Assembly (NCBI RefSeq): GCF_019976975.1
Contig: NZ_AP024630.1
Coordinates: forward strand, 1,550,001-1,614,000
From: Arthrobacter sp. NtRootA1
GTDB taxonomy: Bacteria; Actinomycetota; Actinomycetes; Actinomycetales; Micrococcaceae
Length of the DNA stretch: 64,000 bases
Direction: 5' to 3'
Shown: positions 1 to 7,246 of the stretch, piece by piece
Layout of the letters: each line of letters begins with the position of its first letter
Position numbering within the stretch: position 1 is the stretch's first letter
Program-made: the position numbers and the translations under genes
The notes under the pieces: generated by a model
Databases searched by the model: none
Told to the model about the DNA's origin: nothing
What the model saw: only the letters and a program-made list of their open reading frames with translations

Positions 1-1
1 C

Positions 2-541
2 ACCATTACCCAATCCTCTGCGGTGTGGGAACTTTACGAACTGGCCCCGAACACCAGTGCCCGGAAGCTGTTCTCCTCGGCGATGCGGATTGGCCGGGAC
101 CACATCGCCTCCACCGTTTACACCATTGCCTTCGCGTACGCTGGTGCCGCCCTTCCGATCCTCATCATCGTGATGCTTTACGACCGCCCGCTTGCCGAGG
201 CCTTGACCAGTGCGGAGTTGTCCGAAGAAGTCATCCGGACACTGGTGGGCTCCATCGGCCTGGTGCTCGCCATCCCGGTTACCACGCTGATAGCCGTCCT
301 GGTGGTCAAGGCCACAGGCGTGAAGGATGCAGTCCCGGCGCCCGCTCTGTCCGTGAATCCGGACGACGTGGACGATACCGGTACGCTCGCAGCCGCGGCC
401 GCCGTCGTGGGTTCCGGCCGGGTAGAAACGCTCGACGGCGGCCGGTCTCCGCGCGCCGTCGGCAAGCCTGCCCGCCCGGGGAGCCGCCGTGCCCAGCGTG
501 AGGCGGAGCGCCGCGGCGATGGGGAAAATCCCGCCTCGTAA
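2..541 (+). CDS. YibE/F family membrane protein, C-terminal part
   Basis: The reading frame is open from the left edge, so the start lies outside the window. About 179 codons remain. The first visible residues (TITQSSAVWELYE) and the following two hydrophobic segments, around AFAYAGAALPILIIVML and VGSIGLVLAIPVTTLIAVLVV, match the C-terminal end of YibE/F-family multipass membrane proteins. A hydrophilic, Ala/Arg-rich tail of about 70 residues follows. The function of the family is not established. Base 541 is followed by a short gap and then the dus gene on the same strand. The stop is certain; the family call rests on remembered C-terminal similarity. Confidence 0.7.
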   Translation, partial: TITQSSAVWELYELAPNTSARKLFSSAMRIGRDHIASTVYTIAFAYAGAALPILIIVMLYDRPLAEALTSAELSEEVIRTLVGSIGLVLAIPVTTLIAVLVVKATGVKDAVPAPALSVNPDDVDDTGTLAAAAAVVGSGRVETLDGGRSPRAVGKPARPGSRRAQREAERRGDGENPAS

Positions 542-607
542 CGCCGGAGGAGCACGGTCCGTGGCGGCAGGAGGGGCCGATTTGCCCTGATTTGCAACAA
601 TGGATGG

Positions 608-1789
608 GTGACTGTAGTAGCAACGCCCCCTGCCCCAAAGCTTGAGCTTCCGCCTTTGCAGCTCGGTGGGATCACCGTGGACACTCCCGTGATCCTTGCC
701 CCCATGGCGGGCATCACCAACTCAGCCTTCCGCAGGCTCTGCCGTGAATACGGTGGTGGCCTGTACGTGGCCGAGATGGTTACCTCGCGTGCGCTGGTGG
801 AACGGACTCCGGAATCGTTGCGCATCATCTCGCACGACGAGGATGAGAAAGTGCGGTCCGTGCAGCTCTACGGTGTTGACCCCGTAACGGTCGGCGCGGC
901 AGTCCGCATGCTCGTCGAGGAAGACCGGGCTGACCACATCGACCTCAACTTCGGCTGCCCGGTGCCCAAGGTCACCCGCCGCGGTGGCGGTTCCGCGCTG
1001 CCATGGAAAATCGATCTCTTCACGTCGATCGTGCAGACGGCAGTGAAGGAAGCCTCCAAGGGTGGCATCCCGCTCACCATCAAGATGCGCAAGGGGATTG
1101 ACGAGGACCACCTGACGTACCTCGACGCCGGACGGATCGCCCGCGATGCGGGAGTGGCCGCCGTCGCCCTTCACGGCCGCACCGCAGCCCAGTTCTATTC
1201 CGGCCAGGCTGACTGGTCCGCCATCGCCCGCCTTCGTGAGGCGCTGCCTGACATTCCGGTGCTGGGAAACGGTGACATCTGGTCCGCAGAGGATGCTGTC
1301 CGTATGGTCCGGGAAACCGGTGTGGACGGCGTTGTGGTAGGCCGTGGTTGCCAGGGCCGTCCGTGGCTGTTCGGTGATCTGCAGGCTGCGTTCGAAGGCA
1401 GCGAGCAGCGACACCGTCCGGGCCTGCGGGAGGTCGCCGAAGGCGTCTACCGTCACGCGGAGCTCATGGTGGAGACCTTCGGCAACGATGAGTACAAGGC
1501 ACTGCGGGAAATCCGAAAGCACATGGCCTGGTACTTCAAGGGGTACGTAGTTGGCGGGGAGCTTCGCGCCAAGCTGGCCACGGTTCCCACCCTCGAGGTC
1601 CTGCGCGGACTCCTTGAAGAGTTGGATATGGATTTGCCGTATCCGGGCATCGATTCCGAGGGTCCGCGCGGCCGTGCCGGATCACCGAAGAAGCCCGCGC
1701 TGCCCAAGGATTGGCTCGTGAGCCGTCAGCTGAACGCGGAACAGAGTGCCGAAATCTCCGCAGCAGAGCTGGACGTGTCAGGCGGCTAG
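608..1789 (+). CDS. dus: tRNA-dihydrouridine synthase (Dus/DusB family)
   Basis: Predicted FMN enzyme of 393 aa that reduces uridines in the tRNA D-loop with NADPH. The N-terminal TIM barrel carries APMAGITNSAFR near residues 31-42, the catalytic-loop signature NFGCPVPKVTRRGGGSAL near 118-135, KMRKG near 160 and HGRTAAQFYSG, all diagnostic for the family. The C-terminal helical domain contains the HMAWYFKGY region. The start is a GTG with only a weak upstream GGATGG, so it may be leaderless. It reads in the same direction as dgt and dnaG, an order common in related actinobacteria. About 60 bp separate it from dgt. Confidence 0.95.
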   Translation: MTVVATPPAPKLELPPLQLGGITVDTPVILAPMAGITNSAFRRLCREYGGGLYVAEMVTSRALVERTPESLRIISHDEDEKVRSVQLYGVDPVTVGAAVRMLVEEDRADHIDLNFGCPVPKVTRRGGGSALPWKIDLFTSIVQTAVKEASKGGIPLTIKMRKGIDEDHLTYLDAGRIARDAGVAAVALHGRTAAQFYSGQADWSAIARLREALPDIPVLGNGDIWSAEDAVRMVRETGVDGVVVGRGCQGRPWLFGDLQAAFEGSEQRHRPGLREVAEGVYRHAELMVETFGNDEYKALREIRKHMAWYFKGYVVGGELRAKLATVPTLEVLRGLLEELDMDLPYPGIDSEGPRGRAGSPKKPALPKDWLVSRQLNAEQSAEISAAELDVSGG

Positions 1790-1854
1790 CTTCACGCGTG
1801 TAAGACTGGCTCAAGAGGCACCACTACTACGGCGCTTGAAGGAGGCAGATACCC

Positions 1855-3171
1855 ATGGGAACCGAAGCGATGCTGGGCCGCACTGGAACACCGCACGACT
1901 ACGTGCTGGCAATTCCGGGCTACACGGAAGCGGATTCTGCGCGGTGGGTGGAAGAACCGCGGAAGACTACGTACCGCTCCGATTTTGAACGCGACCGGGC
2001 ACGGGTCCTGCATTCCTCGGCCCTGCGACGGCTGGGCGCAAAAACGCAGGTTGTTGCTCCGGATACGGACGATTTCGTCCGCACCCGTCTGACCCACAGC
2101 CTTGAGGTTGCGCAGGTCGGCCGCGAACTTGGCCGTTCACTGGGCTGCGATCCGGACGTCGTGGATACTGCGTGCCTTAGCCATGACCTCGGGCACCCAC
2201 CGTTCGGCCATAACGGTGAGTCTGCCCTGAATGAGGTGGCGCACACCATTGGTGGCTTCGAAGGCAACGCGCAGACGCTGAGGTTGTTGACGCGTCTGGA
2301 ACCGAAAGTCCTTGCCGAGGACGGCAGGCCCGCCGGGCTCAACCTGACCCGCGCCAGCCTGGATGCTGCGTCCAAGTACCCGTGGTCCGCCGTCGACGCC
2401 CCCGTCATCCATGGCCACCGCACCAGCAAATTTGGCGCGTATGAAGACGATCTTCCCGTGTTCGAATGGCTGCGTGAGGGCGCTCCGGGTAACCGCTCCT
2501 GCATAGAGGCCCAGGTGATGGATCTCGCGGACGATATTTCCTATTCGGTCCATGACGTCGAAGACGCAATTGTCGCAGGCCACTTCCAACTGAAGTGGAT
2601 GGAGAATCCGGACCACCGTGCCCGCGTGGTGGGTTACACCAAGCAGTGGTACCTCCCGCACAACGATCCGGCTGACATTGACGCTGCCCTTGCCCGGCTT
2701 GAGGCCACCAAAGTGTGGGTCCGCGAGGCTGATGGCAGCCGGAAATCCATGGCTGCGCTGAAGGACATGACCAGCCAGCTCATCGGCCGGTTCTGCCAAA
2801 GCGCCATGGAAACCACAAGGGACCATTTTGGCCCGGCAAACCTGACCCGCTATGGCGCCGAGCTGATGGTCCCCGAGGACACCGTGACCGAAATCGCGGT
2901 CCTGAAAGGCCTGGCCACCACGTTCGTCATTTCCACGGACCACCGCCAGCCCGTTTACGAACGCCAACGCGAAGTCCTGCACGCGTTGGTCGGCGTCTTG
3001 AACGCCACAGGCGACCGCCACCTCGAGCCGATGTTCGCTGCTGACTGGCGTGACGCGGCCGACGACGGCGCGCGGCTGCGGGTAGTGATTGACCAGGTGG
3101 CGTCGCTGACGGATGGTTCAGCGCTGGCTATGTATGAGCGCCTGGTGGGGAGCCTGCCGTCACTTTGGTAG
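1855..3171 (+). CDS. dgt: deoxyguanosinetriphosphate triphosphohydrolase-like protein
   Basis: HD-domain nucleotide hydrolase of 438 aa. The family converts dGTP or other dNTPs to the nucleoside and tripolyphosphate, limiting dNTP pools. The metal-binding His/Asp residues are visible in RLTHSLEVAQVGREL and in CLSHDLGHPPFGHNGE (around residue 100-120), with a later QVMDLADDISYSVHDVEDA segment that supplies the distal Asp of the HD site. The start is an ATG ten bases after a strong GAAGGAGG. The gene sits 26 bp upstream of dnaG, a linkage seen in many actinobacteria. The exact substrate cannot be read from the sequence. Confidence 0.93.
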   Translation: MGTEAMLGRTGTPHDYVLAIPGYTEADSARWVEEPRKTTYRSDFERDRARVLHSSALRRLGAKTQVVAPDTDDFVRTRLTHSLEVAQVGRELGRSLGCDPDVVDTACLSHDLGHPPFGHNGESALNEVAHTIGGFEGNAQTLRLLTRLEPKVLAEDGRPAGLNLTRASLDAASKYPWSAVDAPVIHGHRTSKFGAYEDDLPVFEWLREGAPGNRSCIEAQVMDLADDISYSVHDVEDAIVAGHFQLKWMENPDHRARVVGYTKQWYLPHNDPADIDAALARLEATKVWVREADGSRKSMAALKDMTSQLIGRFCQSAMETTRDHFGPANLTRYGAELMVPEDTVTEIAVLKGLATTFVISTDHRQPVYERQREVLHALVGVLNATGDRHLEPMFAADWRDAADDGARLRVVIDQVASLTDGSALAMYERLVGSLPSLW

Positions 3172-3197
3172 CACCGCCAAGCGGCTAGGATGGTCAC

Positions 3198-5096
3198 GTG
3201 GCTGGCTTGATCAAACGTGAAGATATCGACGAAGTACGCCAGCGCACGGATATCAAGGAAGTCGTTGACGGTTACGTCACCTTGAAGAGTGCTGGCTTGG
3301 GTAGCTTCAAAGGACTGTGCCCTTTCCACGACGAACGCTCACCATCCTTCACTGTGCGCCCCCAAGTGGGTAGATATCACTGTTTCGGCTGTGGCGAAGA
3401 CGGAGATGCCATCTCCTTCGTCCAGAAAATGGACCACAGTTCCTTCCACGAGGCAGTGGAAAAGCTGGCCGCCAGAATCGGCTACGAGTTGCGTTACGAG
3501 GATGGCGGCACCGGTCCGAGCCGCGAAGAAGTGGGCAAGCGCCAGCGCCTCCTGGATGCCCATAAGATCGCCGACGAGTTCTTCCGGGCCCAACTGCTGA
3601 CCCCCGGAGCCGCCGAGGGCCGCAACTTCCTGGATGGCAGGGGCTTTGACCGCGCGGCCGCCGAGCACTTCGGCGTGGGCTATGCGCCGCAGGGCTGGGA
3701 TTCGCTCCTTAAGCACCTGCGCGGCCGTGGGTTTACCGATGCTGAGCTCAAACTGACTGGCATGTTTTCCGAAGGAAACCGGGGCATCTACGATCGCTTC
3801 CGTGGCAGGCTCATCTGGCCCATCCGGGACATCGCCGGCGACACTATCGGCTTCGGCGCCCGGAAGCTCTATGAGGACGATCAGGGTCCAAAGTACCTGA
3901 ACACTCCTGAAACCACTCTCTACAAAAAGTCCCAGGTCCTCTACGGGATCGATATCGCCAAGCGCAACATCGCCAAGGACCGGCAACTCGTAGTGGTTGA
4001 GGGGTACACCGACGTCATGGCCTGCCACCTTGCAGGAGTCACGACGGCGGTGGCAACCTGCGGCACGGCGTTCGGCACCGAACACATCAAGATTGCCCGG
4101 CGCCTGCTTTCGGACGACGGCACCGGGGGAGAGGTGGTCTTTACCTTCGACGGAGACGCCGCTGGCCAGAAGGCCGCCCTCCGCGCCTTCGAGGAAGACC
4201 AACGATTCGTCGCGCAAACGTACGTCGCAGTGGAGCCCACCGGCGCTGATCCGTGTGATCTTCGTCAACTCAAGGGCGACGCCGCAGTGCGCGAACTCAT
4301 CGAGAGCAGGAAGCCGCTCTTCGAGTTCGCGATCCGTGCCTCGCTCCGCAGGCACAACCTGGACACAGTGGAAGGCCGCGTCGCGGCGCTGCGGGAAGCC
4401 GCGCCCGTTGTGGCACAAATCCGCGACTCCGCCATCCGCCCCGCCTACATACGCGAACTCGCTGGCTGGTTGGGCATGCCGATTGAGGAAGTCAGCCGTT
4501 ACGTTGGGGCGGCAGCCAAGCGCGCGGCATCCGGCGCTGCTCCGTCCGGCACTAATCCGCCCGGTACTGCAGAGCAATCCTCGACGGCGGCAGCCCCGCC
4601 GTCGAGCGGTCAGGTCTTCAACCGTCCTGATCCTCGGGACCCCGTGGCAGGGATGGAACGCCAAGCGCTGGAAGTGGTCCTCCAGGAGCCCTCAGTCCTG
4701 GGCGACGGCGCATGGGAGCGCTTTGAGGCGTCCCATTTCGCTACTCCGGCGTACGCGGCGGTGCACGCAGCCGTGCGTGCCACAGGACTGGCCCACGCAG
4801 CTGATCCCGTGGCATGGGTGGAGCACGTCCGGCAGGAAGTTCCGGAGCCTCTTCGGCCCTTGGTTTCCGAGTTGGCGGTAACTCCTTTGCCGGCCAGTAC
4901 GCCGGAGGCCATGCAACGGTATTGCCGGGACATTTTGGCGAGGCTTTTCGAACTGCAGATCACCCGCATTAAAGCGGACAAGATGGGCCAGCTGCAGCGT
5001 CTTGACGCAAGCGCATTTCCCGAGGAATTCCAGCGTCTGAACCGCGAACTGATGGTGTTGGAAATGCAGCGCCGAGCCCTGCGTTCAGACTCCTGA
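3198..5096 (+). CDS. dnaG: DNA primase DnaG
   Basis: Primase of 632 aa that makes the RNA primers for replication. The order is an N-terminal CHC2 zinc-binding domain with ligands C41, H44, C62 and C65 (CPFHDERSPSF, YHCFGCG), then the RNA-polymerase core with a Toprim fold (VVVEGYTDVMA for the catalytic Glu and TFDGDAAGQKA for the Asp pair). A low-complexity Ala/Pro/Ser linker at about 435-475 follows, then a helical C-terminal domain for contact with the replicative helicase. The start is a GTG just after the dgt stop. Length is normal for actinobacterial DnaG. Confidence 0.97.
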   Translation: MAGLIKREDIDEVRQRTDIKEVVDGYVTLKSAGLGSFKGLCPFHDERSPSFTVRPQVGRYHCFGCGEDGDAISFVQKMDHSSFHEAVEKLAARIGYELRYEDGGTGPSREEVGKRQRLLDAHKIADEFFRAQLLTPGAAEGRNFLDGRGFDRAAAEHFGVGYAPQGWDSLLKHLRGRGFTDAELKLTGMFSEGNRGIYDRFRGRLIWPIRDIAGDTIGFGARKLYEDDQGPKYLNTPETTLYKKSQVLYGIDIAKRNIAKDRQLVVVEGYTDVMACHLAGVTTAVATCGTAFGTEHIKIARRLLSDDGTGGEVVFTFDGDAAGQKAALRAFEEDQRFVAQTYVAVEPTGADPCDLRQLKGDAAVRELIESRKPLFEFAIRASLRRHNLDTVEGRVAALREAAPVVAQIRDSAIRPAYIRELAGWLGMPIEEVSRYVGAAAKRAASGAAPSGTNPPGTAEQSSTAAAPPSSGQVFNRPDPRDPVAGMERQALEVVLQEPSVLGDGAWERFEASHFATPAYAAVHAAVRATGLAHAADPVAWVEHVRQEVPEPLRPLVSELAVTPLPASTPEAMQRYCRDILARLFELQITRIKADKMGQLQRLDASAFPEEFQRLNRELMVLEMQRRALRSDS

Positions 5097-5182
5097 CCGT
5101 CCGCGCGGAAGGTCGCCGGAAGGGGCCTTGGTGCTCGATTTCGTTTTCCGGCGGGGCCCTGTTAAGCTAGTAACCGCTTCAT

Positions 5183-5255
5183 TCCTCCGTAGCTCAATTG
5201 GCAGAGCATTCGACTGTTAATCGAAGGGTTACTGGTTCAAGTCCAGTCGGAGGAG
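5183..5255 (+). tRNA. tRNA-Asn (anticodon GTT), copy 1
   Basis: A 73-nt cloverleaf. The acceptor TCCTCCG pairs with CGGAGGA and is followed by discriminator G. The D-arm is AGCTCAATTGGCAGAGC, the anticodon loop CTGTTAA carries GTT, and the T-arm is CTGGTTCAAGTCCAG. CCA is not encoded. A TAAGCT-like -10 element lies about 19 bp upstream. A perfect 14-bp terminator stem follows directly. A second, identical gene lies 188 bp downstream. Confidence 0.97.
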
Positions 5256-5260
5256 CGCAC

Positions 5261-5300
5261 AATACCCCCGTTCCGGTGTTTCGGAACGGGGGTATTTTTA
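5261..5300 (+). terminator. Rho-independent terminator of tRNA-Asn copy 1
   Basis: A perfect 14-bp stem (5262-5275 with 5282-5295) and a 6-nt loop are followed by TTTTA. It separates transcription of the two tRNA-Asn copies. Confidence 0.88.
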
Positions 5301-5316
5301 TACCCCCTAGGGGTAT
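5300..5316. promoter_or_regulatory. CsoR-like palindrome between the tRNA-Asn copies
   Basis: ATACCCCCTAGGGGTAT has perfect 7-bp arms (ATACCCC/GGGGTAT) around a 3-nt centre. This resembles operators of CsoR-family copper-sensing repressors. No csoR, copZ or copA gene is visible nearby and the next gene downstream is the second tRNA-Asn. The resemblance is seen in the sequence; any binding is inference. It could also be only the trailing edge of the terminator region. Confidence 0.4.
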
Positions 5317-5370
5317 GTCCGCCCGATTAGCATTCGCATAAAACCTTTGCTAAAGTCATAACCGCTTCAT

Positions 5371-5443
5371 TCCTCCGTAGCTCAATTGGCAGAGCATTCG
5401 ACTGTTAATCGAAGGGTTACTGGTTCAAGTCCAGTCGGAGGAG
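5371..5443 (+). tRNA. tRNA-Asn (anticodon GTT), copy 2
   Basis: Base-for-base identical to the 73-nt gene at 5183-5255, and the 13 upstream bases (aaccgcttcat plus neighbours) are also shared, which suggests tandem duplication. A TAAAGT -10-like element lies 20 bp upstream, with a TTAGCA -35-like element 18 bp before it, so this copy probably has its own promoter. Confidence 0.97.
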
Positions 5444-5448
5444 CGCAA

Positions 5449-5491
5449 GGACCCCACACCGGTTTCGTACTGGTGCGGGGTCCACTTTTTT
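5449..5491. terminator. Terminator of tRNA-Asn copy 2, shared with the convergent gene
   Basis: A 15-bp stem (5449-5463 with 5469-5483, two G-U pairs) is followed by a run of six T at 5486-5491. The T-run overlaps the stop codon of the minus-strand gene that ends at 5490. Confidence 0.85.
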
Positions 5492-5897
5492 ACACGAAAT
5501 CCATCTCCACCTGGAGGAACCGTGCGGCTTCGGCCACGGCTGCCAGGAAGGCTTCCTGTTCGGTGGGGGGTGTCCGCGGTTCGCGTGGATGCCATTCATG
5601 GGGGGCGGAGTAAACGCGCGTGAAACCTCCGGCCGGAGGCGCATAGAAGATTCCAAACCGCTGGACCGGCCACTCGGGTGAAGTTTCCGGGGCAACCAGC
5701 AACGCGGCGTCCGCTTCGGGGTTGTACCACTGGGCGATGGGCCGGCGGCGATCATCCGTGAAAAGGCCTGCCGCATAGAGTGCCGCAGACTGGGGACTGG
5801 TCACAGAGCACAAGCGGTCCCACCACAGCGGCAGGATGCGTTCATCCCGTCGCTGCCAAGGTGCCGGAAGCGGCTGCAGCTCTTGCCAATGTGGCAC
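5490..5897 (-). CDS. Hypothetical protein, 135 aa
   Basis: Soluble, Trp- and Pro-rich protein with no signal peptide, membrane segment or motif that I recognise. It opens with MPHWQELQPLPAPWQRRDE and ends FLQVEMDFV. The frame is uninterrupted, has a GC-rich third position like its neighbours and starts with GTG; only a weak AAGTTGAG lies upstream. It converges on the tRNA-Asn pair. It looks like a conserved small actinobacterial protein of unknown role, but that is an impression. Confidence 0.65.
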   Translation of the reverse strand: MPHWQELQPLPAPWQRRDERILPLWWDRLCSVTSPQSAALYAAGLFTDDRRRPIAQWYNPEADAALLVAPETSPEWPVQRFGIFYAPPAGGFTRVYSAPHEWHPREPRTPPTEQEAFLAAVAEAARFLQVEMDFV

Positions 5898-5940
5898 ATC
5901 TCAACTTTATCGCCGGGGACGGGCCGGCAACAGGGCCTGC

Positions 5941-7224
5941 CTAGCCGGACAAACCAAGCCTCGGATACAGCACCTCGAAGCCCTTGGTCAGTCCGGCGTT
6001 CAAGGCGATGCCTACATGCCCGCCGTTTGGCACCTCGTAATAGGTCACCGTCATTCCCGAAGCTTTTGCAGCTGCGGAGACAGCCTTCGCAGCTGCAACA
6101 TAGGTCACATCATCCGAGCCCACGGTGAAAACGGCAGTGGTGTCTGGAAATTGCTTACCTTTCATGATGTTGATGGGCTTCTGTGCGTCATAGGCCGCCT
6201 GGTTGCCGCCAAAGATCTCCGCCAAGTTGCCTGCAGGGTCCTCCGCCCCGGGAAACTCCTCGCCGGAGATATCCACCACGTTGCCCCACATCTTCGGGTA
6301 TTTGAGCGCAAAGGAGATGGCGCACTGCCCGCCGTTGGAGTACCCGGCGATCGTCCAATGATCGCGGTCCGGGAGGATGTTCAGGTTCGCCTTGGCCCAG
6401 TTCACCACGTCAACGTTGATGTACGTCTCCACGTTTCCGTACTTGGCTGTGTCCAGGCACAGAGTGTCGTCTTGATCTGGTCCGATCTGGTCGGCCACGA
6501 TCGCGATGGGCGCCAAGCCGTTGTTCTTCGCAGCAAATTCGTCCAACGCGGCCGAAACGTACTGGGGGTCAGGGAGGCCGGGCTGGCCCATCATGAGGAC
6601 GAACAGGGGCAAACGGGGTGGGTTCTCCGTCAAGGCAGCCGGCGGCAGGTAGATCCCGGCAGGGCGGGCGTTGAAACCCGAGGCGGTGGCTGGAATGACC
6701 TGCGTTCCTACCTCGCCCTTTGTTGGCATGTTGGCTGGCGGTTTCCAGTTCTGCCAGAGGGGCCCGGAAGGGATGGGAGCGTCCGGGTCCGGCTTGCTCA
6801 GTCGGATGGCTTCCTCAGTGGAGATCCCCAGCGCTGAGCCCAGGGTCCTGTTGAGCCCGAACTCCATGTTGACGCCCAGCGCAGTGACCAGGAGGAACAC
6901 AGGAATCGATATCGCCGCCACCACTTTCCGCCACCGGGGACTGTGGCGAAAACTAACCACGGCCAGTCCAAGGGCAGCGAAGCCGGTGATCACCCAGAAC
7001 CACACGCGAGGTGTCAGGCCCACGTGGAAGACGTCCAGGACATCCTCCACAATCCAGACCGTAAACCAACCGAGCGCTGCTGTGACCACAATGCCAACCA
7101 CCGCGGTGATGACCCAGCGCGAAGACGGCCTGAGGAACAGCAACAGGAAAAGCCCGACGCCGATGACCACGGCTATCGTCATGACCACCGGGCCGCTGAT
7201 TTCGATTTCCAGGAGCCCTTTCAT
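5941..7224 (-). CDS. Membrane-anchored alpha/beta-hydrolase (esterase family)
   Basis: Predicted 427-aa protein. Four hydrophobic segments fill about residues 10-130, then an extracytoplasmic esterase-like domain follows with the nucleophile elbow GYSNGGQ (AGYSNGGQCAISFALKYP) and a late catalytic His in PNGGHVGIAL. The frame is open for 38 more codons upstream, but those overlap the end of the mprF-like gene, so I chose the ATG at 7224 (MKGLLEIEIS). The gene lies 22 bp downstream of that mprF-like gene and is probably co-transcribed. Esterases paired with aminoacyl-lipid synthases in other actinobacteria and in Pseudomonas can hydrolyse aminoacyl-phosphatidylglycerol; that role here is inference. 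A mycolyltransferase-like or general esterase role is the alternative. Confidence 0.75.
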   Translation of the reverse strand: MKGLLEIEISGPVVMTIAVVIGVGLFLLLFLRPSSRWVITAVVGIVVTAALGWFTVWIVEDVLDVFHVGLTPRVWFWVITGFAALGLAVVSFRHSPRWRKVVAAISIPVFLLVTALGVNMEFGLNRTLGSALGISTEEAIRLSKPDPDAPIPSGPLWQNWKPPANMPTKGEVGTQVIPATASGFNARPAGIYLPPAALTENPPRLPLFVLMMGQPGLPDPQYVSAALDEFAAKNNGLAPIAIVADQIGPDQDDTLCLDTAKYGNVETYINVDVVNWAKANLNILPDRDHWTIAGYSNGGQCAISFALKYPKMWGNVVDISGEEFPGAEDPAGNLAEIFGGNQAAYDAQKPINIMKGKQFPDTTAVFTVGSDDVTYVAAAKAVSAAAKASGMTVTYYEVPNGGHVGIALNAGLTKGFEVLYPRLGLSG

Positions 7225-7246
7225 GACTGTTGTGTCTGTCCCGCGG

